Shown here piece after piece: positions 1 to 11,495 of a stretch of DNA of 64,000 nucleotides; positions within the stretch are counted from its first letter, which is position 1; each line of letters begins with the position of its first letter. The position numbers were made by a program, and so were the translations under genes. The DNA comes from Sympetrum striolatum (Eukaryota; Arthropoda; Insecta; Odonata; Libellulidae). Under the pieces are notes generated by a model, which saw only the letters and a list, made by a program, of their open reading frames with translations, did not search any database and was not told where the DNA came from. The stretch lies in the NCBI GenBank assembly GCA_947579665.1, contig OX388341.1:5146001-5210000 (forward strand), read 5' to 3'.

Positions 1-1180
1 GTAAGTCCGCGTACTCTTGTGAAAAAGCAAAAAATATTTTAAACAGAGTAGATAAATTGACAATTTTTGTGAATCTGACAGTGGTGAGTTGGTGGATGCA
101 AAAACTAGCATTGAAAATATTTTCAACTAAATAAAAAGTGTCCGTTAAAAACTATGTAAGCATTACTTGCCCTAGTAAATAATATTTTCAAGCTGATAGG
201 AATAAAATTATGGAAAACTTTTGATGAAATTTTATAAGAAGGAAAATTAAAGATTACGACAAGGAAATAAAAAAGAATATTTTGGAAACATGCAATTCTT
301 AAATAAGCAATTCTAGCATTCAGTTAATCAATTGATAAAGAAGTGTGAACATTTTTATAATTCTCTCTAAAAATGCGGCGGGGAAAGTACAAGCGGGCGG
401 GGGTAAGCGGCGGAGCAAGCGGTGACGCGCGAGGGAGCGCGGGAATTGCTTTTAAACATTGTTTTTAGTAGAATGACCTTGAAAAGCGCAAGGATAGACT
501 TTTTGTATCTACTCATAGAGATCTAAAATAATCTCCAGCAGTAAGAATATGGATCGATAGTAAGCATAATGAAACATTTACGGTTTGATCACAGAGAAAC
601 TCGGAGTCAAACTCTGAGAGAAGAAAAATTTGCTTTAGGTTCTGAGCCTTGGAATACATTTATAACTAACTCCCGAGCCTGCTACAACCATGACTGCTGA
701 ACCTGCTACAACCATGAAGATGATGAAGTGTTACTAAAATGGCTTGGAATTATTGTAAACTAGCGAATGATGGAAGGAAATAACATTTTAAGAATGATGT
801 AAGTATTAAGGTTAGTCTAAAATAAAAATCAACGTAATAAAACTAGCACCAGAGTGGATAAGCACAGAATGAGATATGAGTAAGGAAAGGCCATTCTCGA
901 TAAATGCATGATTAATTGCTAGGTTTTCCATGAAGGCCTGATCGCTGCCTTCACTTTACAGCCGAAATGTTAGTAACCCTGCTTCTTTATAGTTTATAAA
1001 CTTATTCGGGATCCCCAAGAGTTTCGACAAATCACATGAAACAAATCTGTGCTCAAAATATCCCTTTAGTTATTTATGCTGCGAACGCATAACTCTCTGT
1101 TTAGAGATCTGTTCTTATGGTTGGTAGCCCTGATTTATAAAGTTAGTACCCTTGACATTAATTCTAATTGTTCAAGAAAG
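1..1180. other. No recognisable feature; GC-rich patch inside
   Basis: No gene, RNA or element end was recognised here. A short patch near 373-442 is rich in GCGGCGG and GCGCG words and stands out from the AT-rich surroundings. Confidence 0.5.
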
Positions 1181-1224
1181 GCGATTGAATGTAAACTTGA
1201 GATATCAGTTTGAGATACAGGGAA

Positions 1225-1392
1225 GTAGTTGCCAGGACGGATAGCTGCTTTTGGTCATATTTTCCGCGTAGTATTAGAGAAGCTAATAGCTCTCCAGATT
1301 AGATAGGTATTTCGGTGTCTTGCACCCCCTGCCACGCGCCACTGGCGGATTGCAGGGTTTAAATGTAAAATGTAAATGTAAAATGAGATTTA
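1225..1392 (+). mobile_element. 5'-truncated LINE tail with CCCCCTGCCA 3' motif
   Basis: A decayed frame near 1235-1310 reads SYFPRSIREANSSP, close to the ending FPRTIREWN of many CR1/Jockey reverse transcriptases. It is followed by the 3' motif CACCCCCTGCCACGCGCC and a GGCGG..GCAGGG step. A short tandem tail of TGTAAAAT-like units follows. The same 3' motif ends the LINE copies near 40370, 57250 and 58048. Confidence 0.65.
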
Positions 1393-1780
1393 CCTGATAA
1401 AAACAATGGAAGAACATTTTATAATGATTAAACTAATATGTTGGAAACCCTGCTAAATTGTTTTTTATGAATTTTTAAATGTCATAGAACGATTTGGCAT
1501 TGACGAAAACCACAGATTGGAAATTTTCACGACGAAATTCGAAAAATTCTTCCGCCATCGTATTTGATGGAGGTTTTTTCTGAGGCACGAACGAGTGGTT
1601 TTATATAGTTTCCGTCAGATGGCATAACAATCTTGGCGTGACGTGACTGACTTTTATCAACAATTCAGACCTTTTTCCACTTATTCCAAAAATATGAGTT
1701 TCATTGGTCCAGTATGAATGGGTAAAATATTCTAGAATATGAAATCCTGCAGATTTAGGACATCGGTCAACATTTTGGGT

Positions 1781-1860
1781 AAAATTGTTGAAGAGGACTG
1801 TTTGGGAGAAATTCTTTATCTCCCTTAATAATGGATGTACATCAACAAAACTAACATCAT
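1781..1860 (-). repeat. Inverted partial copy of the 2341/8148 repeat
   Basis: Read on the minus strand this stretch gives AGTCCTCTTCAACAATTTTA, almost the same words as the plus-strand repeats ending near 2430 and 8236. It may be one end of a decayed transposon. Confidence 0.5.
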
Positions 1861-2050
1861 TTTGAAGATAAAAGATGGCGGCATTTATATATGTATTTGA
1901 AACCCTCCTAAGGCCCTTCATTTCCGAGATATTTTGTTTCAAAATTGACCTTTATTCGTCGTTTTTGACTCATTTCGTGCCATTTTTCATGTTTTATCGG
2001 TTCCCCGGTAGGGCGATTTTGACTTATTTCAACTCTAACAGACACCCATT

Positions 2051-2248
2051 TCCTACTAGCGTACGGGTCCCCTTGAGTGAACAGGGGTGCTGGGTGGGTA
2101 TAATAACCGATTGATTTACCTGTTTTTTCCCAATTTCCTACTCGGTTACGGGCCTCCTTGAGTGAAAAGGGGTGCTGGGTGGGTGTAATAATCGACTGAT
2201 TTACCTGTTCTTTGACAATTAATGACTCGTTTACGGGTTTTTTGAGTC
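2051..2248 (+). repeat. 85-bp tandem repeat, about 2.3 copies
   Basis: Copies begin at 2051, 2136 and about 2220. Each starts TCCTACT..GTACGGG, passes through GAGTGAA.AGGGGTGCTGGG and ends near ATTTACCTG. The last copy is partial and diverged. Confidence 0.8.
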
Positions 2249-2340
2249 AAAATTTTACGTAAAAACGAACAAATATCCATAATTATTGCGCATTACTGCT
2301 CCTTCAATTGCTAAAAACAAGCATATTTTACTTAAAATTT

Positions 2341-2430
2341 AACGTGTCTTCCCTGAAAAAATCATCGAAATAGGGCTACTTTTAATAAAAAAAATTTTTT
2401 ACAAACAGTCCTCATCGACAAATTTACCCC
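2341..2430 (+). repeat. Direct repeat, left copy
   Basis: The words GTCTTCCCTGAAAAAATCAT, CGAAATAGGGC and AGTCCTC.TCGACAA recur in the same order at 8148-8236. The two copies lie on either side of the 2889-7494 element. Confidence 0.7.
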
Positions 2431-2568
2431 GTCCGATTTATAACCAAACGGTTCTTTTCAGAACTAACAATTATGTCGCAAAGACATTGTAAAGAAACAC
2501 TAGAATCAGATTAGCAGAGCGGTTTATTTACTTAGAGTAACTAGGAGGAACGAGGAAGACCATCATGG

Positions 2569-2592
2569 CCGACCGATTGAGGATCGGTCGGT
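2569..2592. other. Perfect 9-bp hairpin
   Basis: CCGACCGAT, a TGAGG loop and ATCGGTCGG form a GC-rich stem inside a GC-richer block at 2510-2740. The surrounding block resembles a retroelement leader or LTR remnant, but no family was recognised. Confidence 0.5.
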
Positions 2593-2888
2593 AGCTGAGG
2601 CACGTCCTGTCACAAAGGCGTCGGCAGGCAGAAGGCCCCGATCCTAAGTTGTGCCTTCCTTATATCTCTTTCGGAAGGTACAGAGGGCACCACCAACCAG
2701 GAGGGTGAGTTGTTCATCCCTTGCCCTCTGTCCTTCTGACAATTATATCAATAAGAAGATTGCTGCTAATCTATTAACATACTTCAATCCTGCGTATTTT
2801 TTCGCTGTTGTACTTGTTCTTCTCTTCGTTTAGAATAATTAGCAATTTTAGCAATAATTTTACCATTTCTTCAGTATAATATGTATAT

Positions 2889-5800
2889 CCCCAGTAGAAG
2901 AGAACAGAGAACGTTGTATCAACGTTGCTGCATCAACCTAAATGTTAAATTGCAACGTCAACGTTGTGACAACGTTGCATCAACGTTATACTGCAAGATT
3001 AATTTTTCATGTTGCAGAAAAATTTTATTCAACGATGCTACATGAAGTTTTAACAGACATTTTTATAACATAGTTGCTGTAATGAACGTCCAAAAGGAAA
3101 ATGTTGCTTGCTTGTTGTCACAACGTTGTCACAAAGTTGTGACAACTTTGTGACAACGTCGCAACTTGCACGCATATATATGACTCGGTATTTAAGTAGG
3201 GGTACCATGGAAAATGTATTTTTAAATAGGTTCCTGCATCCATTAATTAATGGATATAAAAACTTCTTCCAAAACTGCTGGGAATAAGATGGGAGATAGA
3301 CTGTCACCTTTTCAAACTTTCTTCTCAATCTTGAATTCTGGGTAAATTCAATATTATCCCTTGGAATGTCTCAAATCTTCAGTTCATTCTGTCGTTTCAT
3401 CATTCGCTGGGTTTTTTACGACTTCCATTGCTTTGGCTCCGAGTTCTTTCTCATGAACGGCTGAGAATATTCCTATGTTCCAGCTAAAATTCCTTGTTAT
3501 TTGCAAGCTTATCGATGTTCATTTCCTGCTTCCCACAAGAAATGAACTTCTTCCGTTCCGTTCAGGGGTTAAACATCATTTGGCATTTTAAAATTGTGTG
3601 GTCACTCCCAGTGTTAAAGTTGTTATACCGCACTCCTACAAGGGAGTTCTTGTCAGGTTTTCAGAGTTACTCTTGCAAATAAAGATTGGAGGTTTTTGAA
3701 AACGAAAGAGCTTTGTTAACCTTTAAGGACGACCGGCGGAAAAGAGAGCTGCAAGTCACAAGAGCGAAGGCGGCAGAGAACCGGCGATGGATGCAGACAA
3801 TTTCGCGTGACTAGGGCTACAATCACACGCACTCTGTTTTTAGGGGCAAACTGCTCATTGCTTATACATTCTATGATAAAAGGGAAAAGTGAGGAAGAGG
3901 GGCAACCAGGTTATTGGAGACTCTGACTCTATGTTAGACCTGGTCGTTATGTGTCAAATTCGTGGCTAATTAAAACTAAGAAATCACGAGCTGCAAGATG
4001 GGAGCAAATCGGTATTCCTTCGCTGTATCCTTTTTGCATTTGAGGTCAGTTCAAAAATAAAAATATTTTCTCCACTCCATCCCTGGTATAACAGCTTTAT
4101 ACTGTGTGACTGTGCTTCCTAAATACGTCAAGGACATCCTCAATTTCAGTTTAAAGTTCGCACCTCCTCATCCCTCAGTTCTTCGACAGTTAAAAACCTC
4201 GTAGCGGATTTTGGAGTAGCCCTTAACAGTGAAATTTCATATAGTGACGGAATGGATCTACTGAAAGTAGTAGATGTATAGTGACGGAATGAATCTACTG
4301 AAAGCCAACATAGGACAGTGCGTGGTCCTTTATTTTATACGAACCACCCCCAACCAAGCACTGCTTATTCTGGCGCTCTCTCTCCTACTCTCACTTAAAT
4401 GATACTAAAAAGATAAAAACGGGAACATTGTTTTTTAGATGAAAATGATAAAGCATGGACTTTTCAACTGAGATAATTAACTTTTATATATTGGCTATTA
4501 TAGGGAATATCTGATAGATGGATAAAAAATGTCACAGCCTCTTAATCCAAGTCATAAAGAATTCATAATTGTATAGGAAAATATTCAATAGTTACCTAAT
4601 TACCTCAATGAAGTTTTAATCAGAAGTATTTGTGTTGTCTGGAGGAGGGGTGCGAATTCTACCATCATCCTTGGCAAGGATATCGTAAAAACTACGCGGA
4701 AATGAAGAGGAAGGCAAATATACAAGAAGAACGGCGAGTTCCTGAAAATCAATCGATATCTTGAACACTGAAGAAAGAAAAAATGGAAAGGTTTTTCAGC
4801 CGCCCTCATTCAAAAACGGTAGACTCCGGGATCGATAGTTCGAAGTCGACTTTAAGTCATAATCGATAGATACTGTCATGGCGTTTTAAGAATGTAAACA
4901 ATGTAAGGGATATAGAATTGCTAGATAGATTTCTCTACAGATTGGTATTTTTCCGTTGCAGATATTACGATCGAGAGGACTCTTACATCTTATACAGCCT
5001 TCCGAGCACGTTTAAACTTCATTGAAGTTCAACTATTTTCGTTCTTTATCGCAGCCCGTTTTTAAGTAAAACAAAAAGTTTCTCGGATGTGTTTTAAATC
5101 TCTCTAAAGTGCTGCACCATTTTTTGTTTGTATATTAACCTCTCAAAAAGTCTTCGAATTGTTCTTAAATACTGTGCCATTTTGAAACACTTTGCTTTCC
5201 AACTAATTATTTGGTTGTTTCTTCCATCTCGTAAAGGTTTGTTAAGAACTGTTGTAGGTAGTGGACTGTGATTGCTGTTCTTTGTTGCACTTGGTAAGCA
5301 GAGCAAATAGTTTTATGAAATTATGATGGATACTACTGTGTCTCTAAATTGTTATCCTGTTTAGGCAAGTATCATGTCTATCAAAGTTATCAGTTTGAAT
5401 AGCAACTGCGAAGCAATCTATGAATTTTTCTTGAACACTTTTTAATTTTAAGGCCGTCATGCTCGGGGAAATATTTCCTGGAAATATTTGTTGGTGTATG
5501 AGGGCCTTTATATTCATTGTGAAGCACTATTTATATAAATTGTACAATTCGTATACCCTGCTTAAATAAATGATTCTGATACTACCTATGAGCTGCCTTA
5601 TTCCACTAAGTACACCTTGCCAATGCGAAGTATTTGAGTACTTTAATAGTTAAAGTGAAATTAAAAACAATTGTACCAGGATTTTATTCGTGTCCAAGGA
5701 TTTCGTATGGAAAAATGTGATTCCAGAATAAAAAAACTCAACCCTATTTCTCGAAGAAACGGAATTATGTGACTAGGAAATATAGGAAGAGATCGGATAT

Positions 5801-7494
5801 GGTATGTGAAAATACTTTCAATATAAAGTGGTTGATCTTTCTTACATCACAGTTCACTTGGCTCCTACCAGTTTGCTAAAAATATGTGGCCGTTAATTAA
5901 AAAGTAATAGAAATTCCGAAAAATAATTCTGTTATTCCAAATAGTTTAATCAAAACTTAAATCCCGAAAAAGTTTGTGAAAAAATGTTATAATTCAGTAA
6001 AGGTTATGGATGTTGCATAAACTATTGCACCTCATTCCCTATCTTTTGTACACTTATATGGCATTACAAAAGTAGTATGTTTCAGAAAGTTACATCAAAT
6101 ATCAGTCGCTAATTACTAAGGAGCATCCAGCTTTGCCGCAGCTTTCTTATTGCTTAATTTATTTTGGTTTCTTGTTTAACTCTGTGATTATTGTATTGCA
6201 AGCACCTCATATGAGTATCTGTATACTGGTTAACTTTTTAATGTATATTGCTAACTATTTATATTTCTCTCTATGTTCAAATAATAAAGCTATAGATTGT
6301 GTATTTTGATTCACAAGATAAGAGGTTTTTTTCTATTACCTTCTTCAAGACACTGGAAATTAAATAGGAAATTCGTTATCAATGATTTAAAACAATGTAA
6401 TTGGCTTAGCTTAATTTAATGCTGAAAACTTAAGTGGCTCATTTTTGTACCCCTTCCATGACATTTCATTAATATAATTTTTATTTTTCTTTCACTTGCT
6501 AAGAAATCTTAAAAGCCCAAATGATGAGTATGATATAATAATATGACCCAAGAAATGAATAGTAGCCTATAAGCTATGCATGCTTTTAATTGATTTTTTT
6601 ATTTATTACTTCTTTTAGATATGTTATTTCAAAAATACATGAAATATATTTGTTTTTATGGACGACACATTGGTATTTGAAGATTCCCAATAGGTTATAA
6701 CCTATAGCAAGAGCCTAAGTTGAAAATAGGCAGAGGTGGCCTTTTGTTCCACATTGGTTTCATGTTAGCATCCACATTGTTCTACATCGTCCTCATGGAC
6801 TGTGGCAAACGTCTTGTGGCTGTCCACTTAAGTCCCATATGGCCATGTTCCACACTAGCAACAACGAATTTCTATCTGGACAGCTACATTGAATTTGACC
6901 AAGGAATTTTGTGTGTTCTTGTATATACTATGCCAAACCAAAACTTATGATGTGCCCACAACTTTATCTAAAATATTGCTTTTTTATACAGTAAGGATAT
7001 CGAAATGGAGAGAGGAAGAAACACAAGCAAATATTACAGCATACGTTCAGGAGTGGCTAAAGTATGGTAAATTCAGAAATGAGAGAAAGAAGAAAAAAAT
7101 ATCAACATTATAAACTTTGTGACATCAATGTTAACATTGTGACAACATTGTATCAACATTAAAACAACATTGTGGTAACGTTGACATTGTACCAACGTTG
7201 CATTAACGTTATGCAACCTTGTCACAACATTTGGTAAGGTTATGACAAGATTTGGTTCTTCTCATTGTAATGTTGATACAACGTTGTCTTTGTGACAACA
7301 ATGTTCACGTTGTGACAACGTTGTAGCAATGTGAAGACAACATTGTGGCAACGTTGATTCCTGGGAACTTTAACGTTATATCAATGTTGCATCAACATTA
7401 TGTAACGTTGTGACAACATTTGTCAACGTTGTTTGTTACATTTTATCCATTGTAACGTTGATACAGCATTGTGACAACTTTCTCTGCTACTGGG
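2889..7494. mobile_element. 4.6-kb element bounded by inverted AACGTTG arrays
   Basis: The left end reads CCCCAGTAGAAGAGAACAGA and the right end, reversed, CCCAGTAGCAGAGAAAGTTG. Each end runs inward into a degenerate array built on CAACGTTGTGACAACGTTG and ATCAACGTTAT (2915-3165 and 7115-7475). Long inverted ends plus subterminal repeats point to a DNA transposon. No transposase was recognised between the ends; open frames there are short. No clean target-site duplication is visible. Confidence 0.6.
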
Positions 7495-8147
7495 AATATC
7501 GTACGATAAAAATTTATTTATCTCTTAAAAGATCTTGGAAGCCAACTTAGCTTGCAAACCAACTATAGCTTGCGATCCGAACGTGAGGGTGACTTTCTTT
7601 TTCTTAACACAAAGCAACATTAATGCCAAAAACAATGTCTTCCGTTAAAAACTTAAATTAATTAGTTTTTGGGTTAAAGCATAGTTTTAACAATTTATTT
7701 TATTATGGGTAAAGTGGATTATTTATCCCTCATTACTACGATGTAAATGAAGGAATACTGTCCACCCAACTCAACCCATCCACTTCAACCACAACGTTTG
7801 TTTACGTGCATACTGTTAATGATTAACATAATCCCTGATTATTTACTGTATTTTCTGGATAATATACTTTATTTTTTGGCTCCATTTCATCTTTTCAGGT
7901 TATTATTTCATCAGTTTCTTTAAAAGTTAGCGCCCGTATAAGAGCTAATATTCGTGATTTTTTTCTACTTCCAAGAGGTGAAACTCGTCGATCACCGCAA
8001 CATCTGGCGTCCAAATGCCATAACTAACATTTCTAACATGGCCTACGGAGGCCATTCCGGTACCTCGGTCACACTAAACTATATATCTCAGTAATTACAC
8101 GAGGTACTTTGTTGTTATCATTTGCGTAATAAGCCGCAATATTTCAA

Positions 8148-8236
8148 GTGTCTTTCCTGAAAAGATCATCGAAATAGGGCAATTCTTAATATAAAAAAAA
8201 AAATTCAAAAGTCCTCTTCGACAATTTTACCACATT
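8148..8236 (+). repeat. Direct repeat, right copy
   Basis: Matches 2341-2430 in order and strand (GTCTTTCCTGAAAAGATCAT, CGAAATAGGGC, AGTCCTCTTCGACAATTTTA). Confidence 0.7.
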
Positions 8237-8244
8237 TTGTTAAC

Positions 8245-10958
8245 TTAGAAGTTATGTAATATTCAGGTCCTTGAAAATCATAAAAGTTTTTAATAACGAA
8301 TTTTAAAAGTAGGTGGTCAAATGACCACCTCCCGTCCTTCTAGGTAGGCCGAAACTGCCGTCCTCCTAGTGTTAAAGAGTTTGCTATAGAAGCGTTCAAC
8401 TCCTCTAGTTTTCAATACATTTAGTTTTTAAAAGATTTGACATATTGTAGTAAGAAGCGGGCATAAACTAGCCCCTGCAAGTTAGGAATTTTTCATTTTA
8501 ACAGGCAGCTTGCCCCCCCCCCCCTAGCCCAGTGGCTGGCGACGCCCTTGTTATGATAGGGCATTCTTATGAAAGAAGGGCAAAAACAAATTTATTGCAT
8601 CATATATCTAATCAATTCGAGAAAAAGAGTGGCATAATTTTTTCATTAATCCAAAGGCAATGAGGTATAAACATTTAAAGCGTTCGTTAAAAATATTTTT
8701 ATATAATATTTCTTTTTTCAGGTACTCAACCAATAATAGCAAAAAGACTAGATTGTTGCTACACTAAAGTGTTCAATGGTCACTCATTCATTTACTGATT
8801 GTGAAATTGAGAGGTGGCGCATCATGAATTACGCCAGCGATCAGAGGTGAGGAATGATGAAAGTATCCCTCCATAAAGCATCTTTGGGAAAAAAGAAAAA
8901 AAATTTATTATACAAAGACTAAAAAATACAATAGAAAGAGCATTATTTTACAGCAACTACAAGTGGAGCTATGAAAAACTTTCCCCCTCTCTCTTTCTAT
9001 GTACATTTACTTAACCTAGCAACTGAGTGGCCACTTGAATTTCTTCCAGATATAATTACATCATACATTTCAAAAGAGAAATTCAAGCGGTGCTGCAACA
9101 TCTGAACTAAAGGGAAAGTGAAACAATTTACTCATCTCATTTAAGGAGAATAATTTTAGACTAAAATTGTAAGTTTTAGATTAGGAATTGGGTTACTGAA
9201 GGATTTATTGAAAATTCAACCAAAACATAGAAAACGCTTAAAATATTTTAAAATACTGCCTCAGAGCAAACACAATTAGGTGTACTAATTGAGAAATGAA
9301 ACATCCCATTTACACACAAATATTAAAACTGGATATATTTAAGCACAGAAATGAACATTTAAAAATATCCCATCCATAAGAAAGTTTAACATAAGACGGT
9401 ATGAGATAACTAACTCAAGGTTGAATAGAAAAATTCATGGTGAATAATCACAAAAAAATAATCACATTATAATATCCGCAAGGGAAAGCTTCTTAAGTAA
9501 TGCCCACATTTAATAGAATGAAGAGCATATTTTTTCACCAAATGAAGGCTTCAGTCAAGACCTCCAGTCAACCTTTTAGATACGTGTTTTAGATTAATAA
9601 AATGTCTCCAAGTTGAAAGTTATAACGAATATACTCAACATAGCCATATATATATATGTATCATAAAACAAACAGGATGGATGAAAATCATATATCAACA
9701 TAAATACTTCATTTAATATGCATTTGCAATGGGTGCCTTCAACTATGAAGAAAGCCAAATAACTGAAACATGAAAAAAAATGGTACAATCAATATTCAAA
9801 CATGACTAGTTAATAATATCACATTAGGCCTGGCTTATTTTCAGGACTAATATCTTTACTGACTTTGAAACAAGCCGTCAAAAATGCTACCTTACAAACA
9901 AATTTGAGCTGGCTATAAAAAATAGAGATAACTTTTCAGATAAGCAAAAACAAAATAAAAAATTATACATATCTAAAAATGTTCAAATATAAATGAAAAT
10001 TCAGATTTAAAATAGTCTGATAGCATGGAAAATGAAATGAGTGAAGCTGAATGCTTATGGTTCAAGACAAAAGCAACATTTGGATTGAGAAATGTAAGTA
10101 TTTATGTGGTGACCAATAGAAGAGGTTAATGGCCCATAGGATTTCCTATCTTGCTTTCCACCCCACAAGGATTTCACATTCAGCACAAACAGTTGCCATA
10201 AGCGTACAGCTTCACTACAAATTCAGCCAAATTCGGCTTCAGATATCATAATCTCAAAAATCAAGTGATAAAGTAACTGCTTTAACTTGGTTTAAATGTG
10301 CATTCCCTCCCTTTTGCCGGATTCACATTTGTTACTGCCAAGGTAAACAGTCCCTTACGTAATTCATCTTTCTCGAGTCTCCAAAATTCCACTAATTACA
10401 ATATTATTGGAAAAATTAATTTTTTTAGCTCCTTTTGTATTATGAATGACTCATCAAACAGATGCCTATGAATTCAATTTCCAACATCAAAGGATAATTA
10501 ATTTATTAGTTCATATCCTAAAATTAATATCTGCGTAATAAATTATAAGAAATTATCCAGAGACTTCCTCTTTTCATATCCCAGAGGATAATATTGATTA
10601 CATTTATTGTGACCTCAACTAAAAAATCAAGATAGTGAAATATTATACAAATCTTTGGTAAAGAGATTACAAACATGGAGTGGGACAATAGAGATAATAA
10701 CAAAACACACCCTCCATCAAAGATATTTAAAAGGAACGTAAAAATAAATTTCTGGAGTATATTTTTTAAATACCAGGTACAATAAAAACAGATAAGAAGA
10801 AGCATAGGGTAAAATACAAGTAATTTCCAGGAGAAAGGTTCTATCCAAAAGTTAAATGGCTCGCTTTAATTGAAAAAACAACTTTTAATGGTGAAGGCAC
10901 AAACCCTGGGAAAATGACCCTCTCAATCTGTTGAGTGATTAACAGCAAGCATTGATGA
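8245..10958. other. 3' flank of the RCC1 gene, no gene seen
   Basis: AT-rich sequence with no open frame that looks coding. The first bases below the stop codon probably form the 3' UTR: read on the minus strand, ATTAAA motifs occur near 10888 and 10868. Confidence 0.5.
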
Positions 10959-10959
10959 C

Positions 10960-11495
10960 TTACACTTGAGCCTGGAGGTGGCTTAGTACACAGTTAGGGC
11001 AAGCCAGCTGAAGAGTGGGAGAGGAAGAGCGTTTGGGTGTGATGGTGGCTGAGAACAGTCCTCTGATGAGGCGAGCGGTATGGGGAAGAGGATGATGCAG
11101 ACCAAGGAGGGCCAATTCAGTCTCTGGAAGCACACTCTGGTGGAATCTATCAGCACGGAAGTGATGTCCACATGAGAAGACCACTGCTTCCATTCCCCTC
11201 TGTTCCTTTTTCTTGGTGAGAACAATTTCTGATACTTCTTGATCTCCTTCAGGACAGCTTGCCTTTCCAGCATCCAAAACATCCATGACTGCGTCGCCAG
11301 GCACGTGAATGGGCAACGAATCCACTCCACTCCCAATCAGTCCAAGATTTTCAAGAACTGCTTCCATTGCGTGCTCTGGCGTACATTGGATATCAGGAGG
11401 AGATGCTGGAGGACCTCCTCCATTGTCTCTTGGTGCTGCTTGCATCGCCATCACCTGAGCCAGTAGCTCCACATACTCAGGGTATGCTATTTTCT
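10960..11495 (-). CDS. Exon 17 (last seen) of RCC1-repeat gene, Cys/His C-terminus
   Basis: Acceptor TTTTTTGCAG, then KKIAYPEYVELLAQVMAM once the split Lys is counted. After a Gly/Pro-rich stretch the exon ends with EAVVFSCGHHFRADRFHQS, PLPHTARLIRGLF and LACPNCVLSHLQAQV before TAA. The spaced C..HH..H and CPNC could hold one zinc ion in a RING-like or VPS-type fold; too few ligands are present for a normal two-zinc RING. The stop overlaps a perfect donor (GTAAGT), so a spliced longer form cannot be excluded. ATTAAA signals occur about 70-100 bases downstream. Confidence 0.85.

Noticed and set aside
1601..1942. 113-codon open frame on the minus strand
   Set aside because: It overlaps the inverted copy of the 2341/8148 repeat and shows no domain or splice context. 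Chance or decayed element sequence is more likely than a gene.
6720..7113. Transposase gene in the AACGTTG element
   Set aside because: The two overlapping frames of about 75 codons show no catalytic or DNA-binding motif.
2889..7494. LTR retrotransposon bounded by the arrays
   Set aside because: The ends are inverted, not direct, and no gag, pol, primer site or polypurine tract was seen.
10983..11336. 117-codon minus-strand frame in the last exon
   Set aside because: Out of phase with exon 16 and with the CGHHF/CPNC frame.
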